5,565 nucleotides of DNA from an uncultured Clostridia bacterium (GTDB lineage Bacteria > Bacillota > Clostridia > Oscillospirales > Acutalibacteraceae). Below, piece by piece: positions 1-5,565 of the stretch (position 1 is its first letter; each line of letters begins with the position of its first letter). The translations under genes were made by a program, and so were the position numbers. The DNA lies in the NCBI GenBank assembly GCA_947165115.1, contig CAMUZD010000133.1, positions 1 to 5,565 on the forward strand. Direction: 5' to 3'. The notes beneath the pieces were generated by a model, which did not search any database, was not told where the DNA came from, and saw only the letters and a program-made list of their open reading frames with translations.

Positions 1-18
1 ACAGTCGCGCGGAAATTA
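1..18 (-). pseudogene. LCP reading frame continuing past the in-frame TAA
   Basis: Read on the minus strand, the codons are ACA TAA TTT CCG CGC GAC TGT, that is Thr-stop-Phe-Pro-Arg-Asp-Cys. LCP proteins typically have K-x-T-S-hydrophobic-x-R-D at this point, so the TAA sits where TCA (Ser) would be expected. A single base change (C to A on the coding strand, G to T at position 17 on the + strand) would make the stop. The window ends 15 bases later, so the state of the rest of the gene is unknown. Confidence 0.6.
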
Positions 19-396
19 TGTAAGTTTACTCTTGCTGTGAATGAAATCAACAGACAATAGAATCATTGAATCAGAGCGGGAAGTACCGCCGCTTTCTTCG
101 TCAGTTCCGATCAGCAGTATGTTTGTGACAAGCGGATTTGAATGAAGATCTGAAGAAGAGATGTATTCATTCTTTTTCAGGTCTTCTCTTGTGTAATCTG
201 AAAGCAGGGCCGCCGCTCCGATTATAATGCCGGGAATCAGTAATATAATAAGCAGAATTACAATTAGTTTTCTGAGTCTGTGTTTTTTCTTCTTTGGCTT
301 TTTGGCGGGCGGCGGAGTCTCATTAAAAGAAGAGTCAGAATAAACATCTTCGAATTCAACCTCCTGCGGCTCGCCGGATATATATAAATCTTTCAT
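16..396 (-). CDS. LCP (LytR-CpsA-Psr) family protein, N-terminal fragment ending at a premature stop
   Basis: The LCP family attaches anionic glycopolymers such as teichoic acids or capsule to peptidoglycan at the outer face of the membrane. Visible here in 126 residues: an acidic cytoplasmic N-terminus (1-28), a Pro/Lys-rich basic stretch (28-43, PPPAKKPKKKKHR), one membrane segment (about 44-66), a short linker, then the start of the LCP domain with NILLIGTDEE (92-101) and RSDSM (107-111). The family's usual pattern is NILLxGxD followed by a Gly-rich loop and RSDxM. The reading ends in SKLT followed by TAA, where the family continues with Ser-x-x-Arg-Asp; whole proteins are typically 300-500 residues, so the catalytic part is missing. 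The start is supported by GAAAGGA (404-410 on this strand) seven bases before the ATG. The gene diverges from the lipoprotein operon and has its own promoter. It may be a pseudogene or contain a sequencing error. Confidence 0.85.
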   Translation of the reverse strand: MKDLYISGEPQEVEFEDVYSDSSFNETPPPAKKPKKKKHRLRKLIVILLIILLIPGIIIGAAALLSDYTREDLKKNEYISSSDLHSNPLVTNILLIGTDEESGGTSRSDSMILLSVDFIHSKSKLT

Positions 397-427
397 AAGT
401 CTGTCCTTTCGGTTTTCTCCTTTTATA

Positions 428-455
428 ATTATACATGAATATTATTCCGATTCAA
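428..455 (-). promoter_or_regulatory. Probable sigma-A promoter for the LCP gene
   Basis: On the minus strand, a perfect TATAAT (433-428) lies 16 bases from TTGAAT (455-450), a fair -35 box. Transcription would start near 421, giving a leader of about 25 bases that contains the GAAAGGA ribosome site. The surrounding AT-rich DNA makes chance matches possible, but the spacing and the distance to the gene both fit. Confidence 0.55.
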
Positions 456-502
456 TAACAAAATGTAAATTATATTGAATATTTTGATTTACATTCTTGT
501 TA
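456..502. repeat. Imperfect inverted repeat between divergent promoters, candidate operator
   Basis: The left arm TAACAAAATGTAAAT (456-470) matches the reverse complement of the right arm (487-502) at every base except one extra C at 496. The inner nine bases, AATGTAAAT (462-470) and ATTTACATT (487-495), pair perfectly. The arms are separated by 16 bases. The outer part of the right arm is the TTGTTA -35 box of the rightward promoter, and the left arm abuts the -35 box of the leftward one. A bound dimer could therefore affect both directions. The region is very AT-rich, so some symmetry may be chance, but a 15-base match with one indel is longer than expected. No regulator is encoded in the window. 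Confidence 0.5.
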
Positions 503-525
503 ATTTAATAATAATCTGCTATTAT
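497..525 (+). promoter_or_regulatory. Probable extended -10 sigma-A promoter of the lipoprotein operon
   Basis: TTGTTA (497-502) is followed after 17 bases by TATTAT (520-525), and a TG at 517-518 forms an extended -10 element (TGCTATTAT). Transcription would start near 532, about 24 bases before the ATG at 556. This promoter lies inside the longer reading frame that begins with TTG at 475, which argues against that upstream start. Confidence 0.65.
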
Positions 526-540
526 TTAATTAATGAAATT

Positions 541-547
541 AAAGGAG
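541..547 (+). promoter_or_regulatory. Ribosome binding site that fixes the lipoprotein start
   Basis: AAAGGAG lies eight bases before the ATG at 556. The alternative TTG at 475 has no comparable site and lies upstream of the predicted transcription start. Confidence 0.8.
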
Positions 548-555
548 TGTTAATT

Positions 556-1497
556 ATGAAAAAAATTCTCTCAGTTATGTTAATTGCATTATTCCTTGTT
601 TCTTTTGCATCGTGCGGCGGAAACAATAATGAGACGACAACATCAACACCTGATAATTCATCGACATCGACGACAGATACTTCTGCAGATACTACTGCAA
701 TAACCGATCCGACGACAGAAACAGTTACCGAAAGCACTACTGAAACAACAACCGAAACTACCACAGAGACCACAACGGAAACCACTACCGAATCAACTAC
801 CAAAGCAACTACAACCACTAAAAAAGCTACAACGACAACCAAAAAAGAAACCACTACTAAGAAGCCGGAGCAGACTGCCCCGACTTCGGTTAAAGATATA
901 GTTGAACTTTATAATTCTGCTACTCAGAGAGCTCAGAGTGCCAAACCCGGCTACAGCAAGACTACTAACACCGTGCTCAGCAATCTTCAGATGGGTGCGC
1001 TCGCAAGAATCAGCGTTGTGCGTGACGCTGTTGCGGAGTTTTTAGGAGAGGGAAAGAATTCAAATACCGTTTCCAAAGGCAAATTTGACGGTAAATCTTT
1101 AAAAGTCAGCACACTCAGCGCTGCAGATGTCACTTCGGCAACATGCACTCTTTCAAAAGATAAGAAGTATTATGATATCAAGATTGTTGTTAAAAATGAA
1201 ACTAATACATTAAAAGGTAAGAGCGCTCTCGGTAAATTCTCAGATGACTATAAGGATAATAATGAAATCAGAACAGGTCTTGTTGACGCGGGAGCTTCAG
1301 TAGGCGATATCACACTGAATACAACGAGCGTTGTAATTACCGCCAGGATAAACGCGGAGAATAAGAATTTTGTTTCACTCAATCATTCAATCAAAATGCA
1401 TGCCATCCTCAAGAATGTAAAATATACAATAGCCAAGGTTGATATAGCTACAGCCGATCTCAGTGTAACAGCTGATTATTCAAACTTCGTTTATTAA
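556..1497 (+). CDS. Putative lipoprotein with Thr-rich linker and a C-terminal domain of unknown function
   Basis: The 313-residue protein begins with a short basic N-terminus (MKK), a hydrophobic segment and FASC at 17-20, a somewhat atypical lipobox with Phe at -3. Cys20 would be lipidated and the protein anchored on the outer face of the membrane. Residues 22-110 are a low-complexity Thr/Ser linker: Glu recurs every four residues from 55 to 79 among Thr, then two Lys-Ala-Thr4-Lys units and a Lys-rich end. Such linkers usually space a domain away from the membrane through the wall and can be O-glycosylated. Residues 112-313 form the folded part: predicted helices at about 112-128, 135-147 and 149-165, followed by mostly beta-type sequence (about 190-305), ending in DYSNFVY. 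I do not recognise this domain and assign no function. The frame can be extended upstream to a TTG at 475, adding 27 residues, but the promoter, ribosome site and signal peptide all support 556. It is the first gene of a likely operon; the glycosidase starts 11 bases after its stop. Confidence 0.85.
   Translation: MKKILSVMLIALFLVSFASCGGNNNETTTSTPDNSSTSTTDTSADTTAITDPTTETVTESTTETTTETTTETTTETTTESTTKATTTTKKATTTTKKETTTKKPEQTAPTSVKDIVELYNSATQRAQSAKPGYSKTTNTVLSNLQMGALARISVVRDAVAEFLGEGKNSNTVSKGKFDGKSLKVSTLSAADVTSATCTLSKDKKYYDIKIVVKNETNTLKGKSALGKFSDDYKDNNEIRTGLVDAGASVGDITLNTTSVVITARINAENKNFVSLNHSIKMHAILKNVKYTIAKVDIATADLSVTADYSNFVY
718..864 (+). repeat. Imperfect tandem repeats encoding the Thr-rich linker
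   Basis: From 718 to 801 there are seven 12-base units encoding Glu followed by three residues, mostly Thr (Val and Ser occur in some units). From 802 to 864 come two seven-residue Lys-Ala-Thr4-Lys units and a shorter Lys-Glu-Thr3-Lys-Lys unit. The amino acid period is regular but the codons vary: all four Thr codons are used, and no two neighbouring 12-base units are identical. Confidence 0.8.
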
Positions 1498-1508
1498 GAG
1501 GTAATAAG

Positions 1509-4500
1509 ATGCTATATAAAAAGAATTCTGCCCCTTCGCTTGATAAAGAACTGTTTGCTAATCCCACAAGTGAATACAGAGGCACTCCGTTCTGGGCATG
1601 GAACAGCAGCCTGAACGGCGACGAACTCTGCCGTCAGATTGAAATATTCAATCAGATGGGATTCGGCGGTTTTCATATGCATGTCCGCACCGGCCTTGAG
1701 GATGAATATCTCGGCGAAGATTTCATGAATAATATTGAAACCTGCGTCAAAAAGGCAAAAAATGAGAATATGCTGGCTTGGCTCTATGACGAGGACAGGT
1801 GGGCTTCGGGCGCCGCAGGTGGATTCGTTACAAAAAATCACTCTTTCAGGCAGAGATATATCTCATTTACTGCTGAGTATGAGAAGACAATTGAGAATCA
1901 TAAGAAGCAGTTTGCAGAATTTGAAGAAGACGACATCAAATATCTGACTTGTTATGATATCGTTCTCGATGATAAGGGTTATCTTGTTTCATATAAGCAG
2001 ATTGATAAAGATGAAGAAGCAAAGGGTAAAAAATGGTATCTATTCCGCTTGGTATCTGAAGATTCATCCTGGTTCAATAATCAGGCATATATCGACACTC
2101 TGAATCCGGATGCTGTCAGAAAATTTGTTGAGATTACTCATGAGAAATATTTTGAAAAAACAGGCATTGAATTCGATAAGACCGTTCCGGCAATATTCAC
2201 AGATGAACCGCAGGTTTACAGAAAATCAAGACTCAACAATTCTTTTGATTGTGACCGCGATATAAATATGCCATGGACGGATAAGATACCCGAGATTTAT
2301 AAAGAAAAGTATAATGCCGATATATTCGAGCATCTACCTGAAATCATCTGGCAGTTGCCTGAGGACGATGAATCGCCGCACAGATACTATTATCATGATC
2401 TGATTGCGGACCTGTTTGCATCTTCTTTTGCTGGAGTAATCGGCAAGTGGTGCAGTGAACATAATATTTCTTTGACCGGTCATATGATGGAAGAGCCTTC
2501 GCTTGAAAGCCAAACTCATTCCGTCGGTGAGGCGATGCGATCTTACGGCGATTTCGGTTTGCCTGGAATCGATATGCTCTGCAACAGCACCGAACTCACT
2601 ACCGCAAAGCAGTGTCAGAGTGCCGTTCATCAATACGGTAAGGAAGGAATGCTTTCAGAGCTTTACGGCGTCACTTCCTGGGACTGCGACTTCAGAAGAT
2701 ATAAATACGGCGGTGACTGGCAGGCGGCTCTCGGAGTTACCGTTAGGGTTCCTCATTTGAGCTGGTATGCCATGCGCGGTGAAGCAAAGCGCGATTATCC
2801 TGCATCAATCAGCTATCAGTCTCCTTGGTATGAAAAATATCATCTGATTGAGGATCATTATTCACGTCTTAATACCGCTCTTACCAGAGGTAAACCCGTA
2901 GTTAAAGTCGGAGTTATTCATCCTGTAGAGAGTTTCTGGATGTATTACGGACCCAATGATAAAACACAGATCAAAAGGCAGGAGCTTGAAGAAAAATTCC
3001 ATAGTGTCACAAGATGGTTAATTGAAGGAAGCATAGATTTTGATTTTATATCCGAAGCTCTTTTACCTTCACTTAACAGCAAGCCGGGAAATCCGCTGAA
3101 AGTCGGCAAGATGGAATATGACGCAGTTGTCGTTCCCGGATGCGAAACTTTGAGAAGCTCTACTGTAAATATCCTTTCTGCTTTTGCTTCGGCGGGGGGC
3201 AAACTGATATTTATGGGAAATCTTCCCGAATATATAGACGCAGTCCGAAGCGAAATACCTCTTGAATTGATTGATAATTCCGAATTTATTTCGTTTACAA
3301 GAGGGAGCCTGTTGAACTCGCTCGAAGAAAACCGTTCAATAATAATTAGAAGAGCTGACGGTTCGCTTGCAGATGATTATGTTTATCAGCTTCGGGAAGA
3401 TACGGACTGCCGCTGGCTGTTTATCTGCCGTAATAATGAATCCGGAAATAAAGATATTTCACACAGAAGCGATTTGAATATAACAATAAAAGGGGAGTAT
3501 TCTGCAGAAATCTGGGATACTCTGAGCGGAGAAATCAAAAAATCATATGTTTCTTATTCGGCTGAGGGCACAGTAATCAGAATAGGATTATTCGATTATG
3601 ATTCGGTATTATTCAGACTCTGCGGCGGTAAATTCGATTCTGTTGTAGAAACTGACAATTTTGATTTCTCAGATGCCGAATATGTCGAAAAGTGTGAAGA
3701 CTATTCGCTTTCGGAAGAAAACGTTCTTCTTCTGGATATGGCCGAATACTCGCTTGACGGCGGAGAATTCTATCCTGTCGAGGAGATTCTGAGGCGTGAT
3801 GATAAAATCCGTAATCTTGCAGGCCTCAATGAGAGAGGTGGAGGAGCTGCTCAGCCTTGGATTCTCGGCAAACCGGTCCCTACTCATACAGCCACGCTTC
3901 GCTTCAATTTCGAAAGTGAAATTGAATATGAAGGCGCTGTTCTCGCTCTTGAAGATGCCGATAAAGCTGATATCGTTTTTAACGGTGAGAATGTAGATAA
4001 AACAATTATCGGAAACTATGTAGATATCGGTATTTTCAAAGTTGTTTTACCGGTAATCAAAAAAGGAATTAATGAACTGCTTGTTACTCTTCCTCTCGGC
4101 AACGGAACAAATATAGAGAATATGTTTATCCTCGGAGATTTCGGCGTTAAGGTTGAAGGAAGAAAAGCCCGCGTAATTGAGAAACCCGATAAGATTGATT
4201 TCGGCGATCTGACAGTTCAGGGATTCCCGTTCTACGGCGGCTGTATAAGTTACAAATTCATAGCCGAATCGAAGAACGGAATTATAGGCATTAAAGCCAA
4301 TTATTACCGCGGCGCATTGATGACGGTTTTTGTTGACGGTAAAGAGCACGGAGATATAATCTATCCTCCTTATGAACTTATAGTTAAGAATCTTAATGAT
4401 GGTGTTCACGATATTGAAATAAAGCTTTATCTTCACAGATACAATACGTTTGGTCCGGTTCATCTTTCCGATATGAAACGTAAATGGCATGGACCTGATG

Positions 4501-4583
4501 CATGGCGCAGCGAGGGCGATGCCTGGAGCTATGAGTATAAACTCAGGACTGTCGGCCTTCTTACAGCGCCGAGAATACTGTAA
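1509..4583 (+). CDS. GH106-like glycoside hydrolase (putative alpha-L-rhamnosidase type), cytoplasmic
   Basis: The 1024-residue protein resembles the GH106-related group of large glycosidases, whose characterised members remove terminal alpha-L-rhamnose from glycans. Typical motifs are PFWAWN (27-32) with GFGGFHMHVRTGL (51-63), WLYDEDRWASG (91-101), FTDEP (230-234), GHMMEEPSLESQ (324-335), PGIDML (352-357), SELYGVTSWD (383-392) and HLSWYAMRGEAKRDYP (416-431). These belong to the catalytic barrel (about 20-460). Glu233, Glu328/329 and Glu384 are candidate catalytic or metal-binding acids; which play these roles cannot be told from sequence alone. Residues 465-575 form a Rossmann-like section ending in AGGKLIFMG. 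Two beta-sandwich, galactose-binding-like domains follow (about 790-885 and 900-1015). There is no signal peptide, so it should act on imported sugars. AAGAGGT (1496-1502) lies six bases before the ATG and overlaps the lipoprotein stop codon, which suggests co-transcription. Substrate is uncertain; the wider group is poorly characterised. Confidence 0.8.
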   Translation: MLYKKNSAPSLDKELFANPTSEYRGTPFWAWNSSLNGDELCRQIEIFNQMGFGGFHMHVRTGLEDEYLGEDFMNNIETCVKKAKNENMLAWLYDEDRWASGAAGGFVTKNHSFRQRYISFTAEYEKTIENHKKQFAEFEEDDIKYLTCYDIVLDDKGYLVSYKQIDKDEEAKGKKWYLFRLVSEDSSWFNNQAYIDTLNPDAVRKFVEITHEKYFEKTGIEFDKTVPAIFTDEPQVYRKSRLNNSFDCDRDINMPWTDKIPEIYKEKYNADIFEHLPEIIWQLPEDDESPHRYYYHDLIADLFASSFAGVIGKWCSEHNISLTGHMMEEPSLESQTHSVGEAMRSYGDFGLPGIDMLCNSTELTTAKQCQSAVHQYGKEGMLSELYGVTSWDCDFRRYKYGGDWQAALGVTVRVPHLSWYAMRGEAKRDYPASISYQSPWYEKYHLIEDHYSRLNTALTRGKPVVKVGVIHPVESFWMYYGPNDKTQIKRQELEEKFHSVTRWLIEGSIDFDFISEALLPSLNSKPGNPLKVGKMEYDAVVVPGCETLRSSTVNILSAFASAGGKLIFMGNLPEYIDAVRSEIPLELIDNSEFISFTRGSLLNSLEENRSIIIRRADGSLADDYVYQLREDTDCRWLFICRNNESGNKDISHRSDLNITIKGEYSAEIWDTLSGEIKKSYVSYSAEGTVIRIGLFDYDSVLFRLCGGKFDSVVETDNFDFSDAEYVEKCEDYSLSEENVLLLDMAEYSLDGGEFYPVEEILRRDDKIRNLAGLNERGGGAAQPWILGKPVPTHTATLRFNFESEIEYEGAVLALEDADKADIVFNGENVDKTIIGNYVDIGIFKVVLPVIKKGINELLVTLPLGNGTNIENMFILGDFGVKVEGRKARVIEKPDKIDFGDLTVQGFPFYGGCISYKFIAESKNGIIGIKANYYRGALMTVFVDGKEHGDIIYPPYELIVKNLNDGVHDIEIKLYLHRYNTFGPVHLSDMKRKWHGPDAWRSEGDAWSYEYKLRTVGLLTAPRIL

Positions 4584-4587
4584 TTTA

Positions 4588-4592
4588 CGGAG
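4588..4592 (+). promoter_or_regulatory. Ribosome binding site choosing between two adjacent ATG codons
   Basis: CGGAG lies three bases before an ATG at 4596 and six bases before a second in-frame ATG at 4599. The spacing favours 4599, and the resulting N-terminus (MKRAVIGILAHVDAGK) also fits the family. The site lies in the 15-base gap after the glycosidase stop codon. Confidence 0.6.
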
Positions 4593-4598
4593 TTAATG

Positions 4599-5565
4599 AT
4601 GAAAAGAGCGGTTATCGGTATACTTGCCCATGTTGATGCCGGCAAAACCACACTTGCCGAATCAATACTTTACACTACGGGTGTTTTGCGCTCGCAGGGC
4701 AGGGTAGATAACGGTAATACCGCTCTTGATACAGATGAAATTGAAAAAGCCCGGGGTATTACTGTGTTTTCTTCCCAGGCCGTATTTAACTACGGCGGTT
4801 TTGAATTCACATTGCTTGATACCCCGGGCCATGTTGATTTCAGTTGTGAAACAGAAAGAACCCTTCGTGTTATTGATGCTGCAGTTCTGGTTATCAGCGG
4901 CATTGACGGAGTTCAGTCTCATACAGTTACTCTATGGAATCTCTTAAAGCTTTATAATATTCCGGTATTCATCTTCGTTACAAAGATGGATTATTCCGTT
5001 TCATCTCAAGAGGATATTTTGAAAAACCTTCAATCTGAACTCTCACCGGATATTTCAGATTTTTCAGATATCGAATCCGATTCTCTGAAGGAAAGAATTG
5101 CGCTTTGCTCTGAAGAATTATTGGAAAAGCATCTATCAGGTGTAAATTTTGAAGATAATGATATTTCTCGGCTTATTAATTCGCGCAGATTGTTTCCCTG
5201 TATGTTCGGCTCGGGTCTGAAAAATGAGGGCGTTGAATATTTTCTTAATACTGTTACGCGATTTATCGGTGAAAAAAATTATCCTGATTCATTCGGTGCA
5301 AGAGTATTCAAAATAACAAGAGATAAAGACAGCCGTCTCGTTCATCTTAAAGTAACCGGCGGTAAGCTCAAAGTAAAAGATATTATAATAAAAGGCGATA
5401 ATAGTGCCAAGATAAACAGGATCAGGGTTTATACCGGCTCAAAGTATGTTGCCGTTGATGAAGCGGTTGCGGGAACAGTTTGCTCGGTGGAAGGGCTTGA
5501 TTTATTTCGGAGCGGAGACGGGCTCGGCTTTGAAGAGGATTTTGAGGGCGGAAGAGTAGAGCCCA
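4599..5565 (+). CDS. TetM/TetO-like translation GTPase, partial (C-terminus beyond the window)
   Basis: This is the N-terminal half of an elongation factor G-like GTPase of the ribosomal-protection type. Such proteins bind the ribosome and use GTP; TetM and TetO release tetracycline, but many clostridial relatives are chromosomal and of unproven role. Visible: P-loop AHVDAGKTT (10-18), switch I RGIT (52-55), DTPGHVDF (74-81), TKMD (128-131) in place of the usual NKxD, and GSGLKNEG (204-211) in place of GSAxxxxG. A second-domain beta-barrel begins near 225, with RVYTGSKYVAVDEAVAGTVCSVEGL-like sequence near 279-303. The open frame runs 322 codons to the window edge; full relatives are about 640 residues, so domains III-V, including the loops that contact the tetracycline site, are not visible. 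It follows the glycosidase by 15 bases and is probably co-transcribed with it. Base composition matches the neighbouring genes, giving no sign of recent transfer. A claim of tetracycline resistance is not supported. Confidence 0.88.
   Translation, partial: MKRAVIGILAHVDAGKTTLAESILYTTGVLRSQGRVDNGNTALDTDEIEKARGITVFSSQAVFNYGGFEFTLLDTPGHVDFSCETERTLRVIDAAVLVISGIDGVQSHTVTLWNLLKLYNIPVFIFVTKMDYSVSSQEDILKNLQSELSPDISDFSDIESDSLKERIALCSEELLEKHLSGVNFEDNDISRLINSRRLFPCMFGSGLKNEGVEYFLNTVTRFIGEKNYPDSFGARVFKITRDKDSRLVHLKVTGGKLKVKDIIIKGDNSAKINRIRVYTGSKYVAVDEAVAGTVCSVEGLDLFRSGDGLGFEEDFEGGRVEP

Noticed and set aside
16..18. TAA read as an amino acid (altered genetic code)
   Set aside because: The lipoprotein and glycosidase both end in TAA at sensible places, each followed closely by a ribosome site and a new start, so TAA acts as a stop here.
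462..495. Rho-independent terminator formed by the inverted repeat
   Set aside because: The stem is almost entirely A/T, no gene ends here on either strand, and the T-run needed after the stem is missing.
475..555. TTG-start extension of the lipoprotein by 27 residues
   Set aside because: It has no good ribosome site, contains the predicted promoter and inverted repeat arm, and would bury the lipoprotein signal peptide.
522..854. Minus-strand open frame of 110 codons, very rich in Val
   Set aside because: It is the mirror of the Thr-codon repeats (ACN read backwards gives Val-type codons) and overlaps the real lipoprotein gene and its promoter; it has no independent support.
718..864. CRISPR or other DNA-level repeat array
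   Set aside because: The units are 12 bases, imperfect, without spacers, and lie in frame inside a coding sequence.
4047..4490. Minus-strand open frame of 147 codons inside the glycosidase gene
   Set aside because: The plus strand here encodes a continuous, family-like C-terminal region of the glycosidase; the antisense translation has no recognisable features.
4599..5565. Acquired tetracycline resistance gene on a mobile element
   Set aside because: No mobile genes or attachment sites are visible, composition matches the neighbours, and the motifs diverge from TetM and TetO; a chromosomal relative is more likely.

Overview
The window looks like chromosomal DNA from a low-to-mid GC Gram-positive bacterium of the Clostridia type, probably an uncultured gut Oscillospiraceae/Ruminococcaceae relative. 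This is inferred from three things: an LCP-type cell-wall protein, a lipoprotein with a long Thr-rich linker, and a TetM-like translation GTPase of a style common in that group. Base composition and codon use look even across the genes. I see no insertion sequence, integrase, tRNA, rRNA or CRISPR array.

Layout: two transcription units diverge from a 159-base AT-rich intergenic region (397-555). Leftward (396 to 1) is the N-terminal part of a LytR-CpsA-Psr (LCP) protein. Its frame is broken by a TAA at 16-18, exactly where the family has a conserved Ser before an Arg-Asp motif, and the frame continues after the stop. Rightward are three closely spaced genes: a 313-residue lipoprotein of unknown function (556-1497), a 1024-residue GH106-like glycoside hydrolase without a signal peptide (1509-4583), and the first 322 residues of a TetM/TetO-like translation GTPase (4599 to the window end). 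The gaps are 11 and 15 bases, each holds a Shine-Dalgarno sequence, and no terminator is visible between them, so they are probably one operon.

Control: the intergenic region carries one good sigma-A-type promoter for each direction. Between them lies a long imperfect inverted repeat (456-502) that overlaps the rightward -35 box, a good candidate for an operator.

How the genes work together is not obvious. The lipoprotein would sit outside the membrane, while the hydrolase and the GTPase would act in the cytoplasm. The hydrolase may trim rhamnose-type or related sugars from imported oligosaccharides. No transporter or regulator lies in the window to support a substrate. I found no convincing new defence or mobile system. 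The most notable points are the interrupted LCP gene, the inverted repeat, the unusual operon partnership and the altered GTPase motifs.
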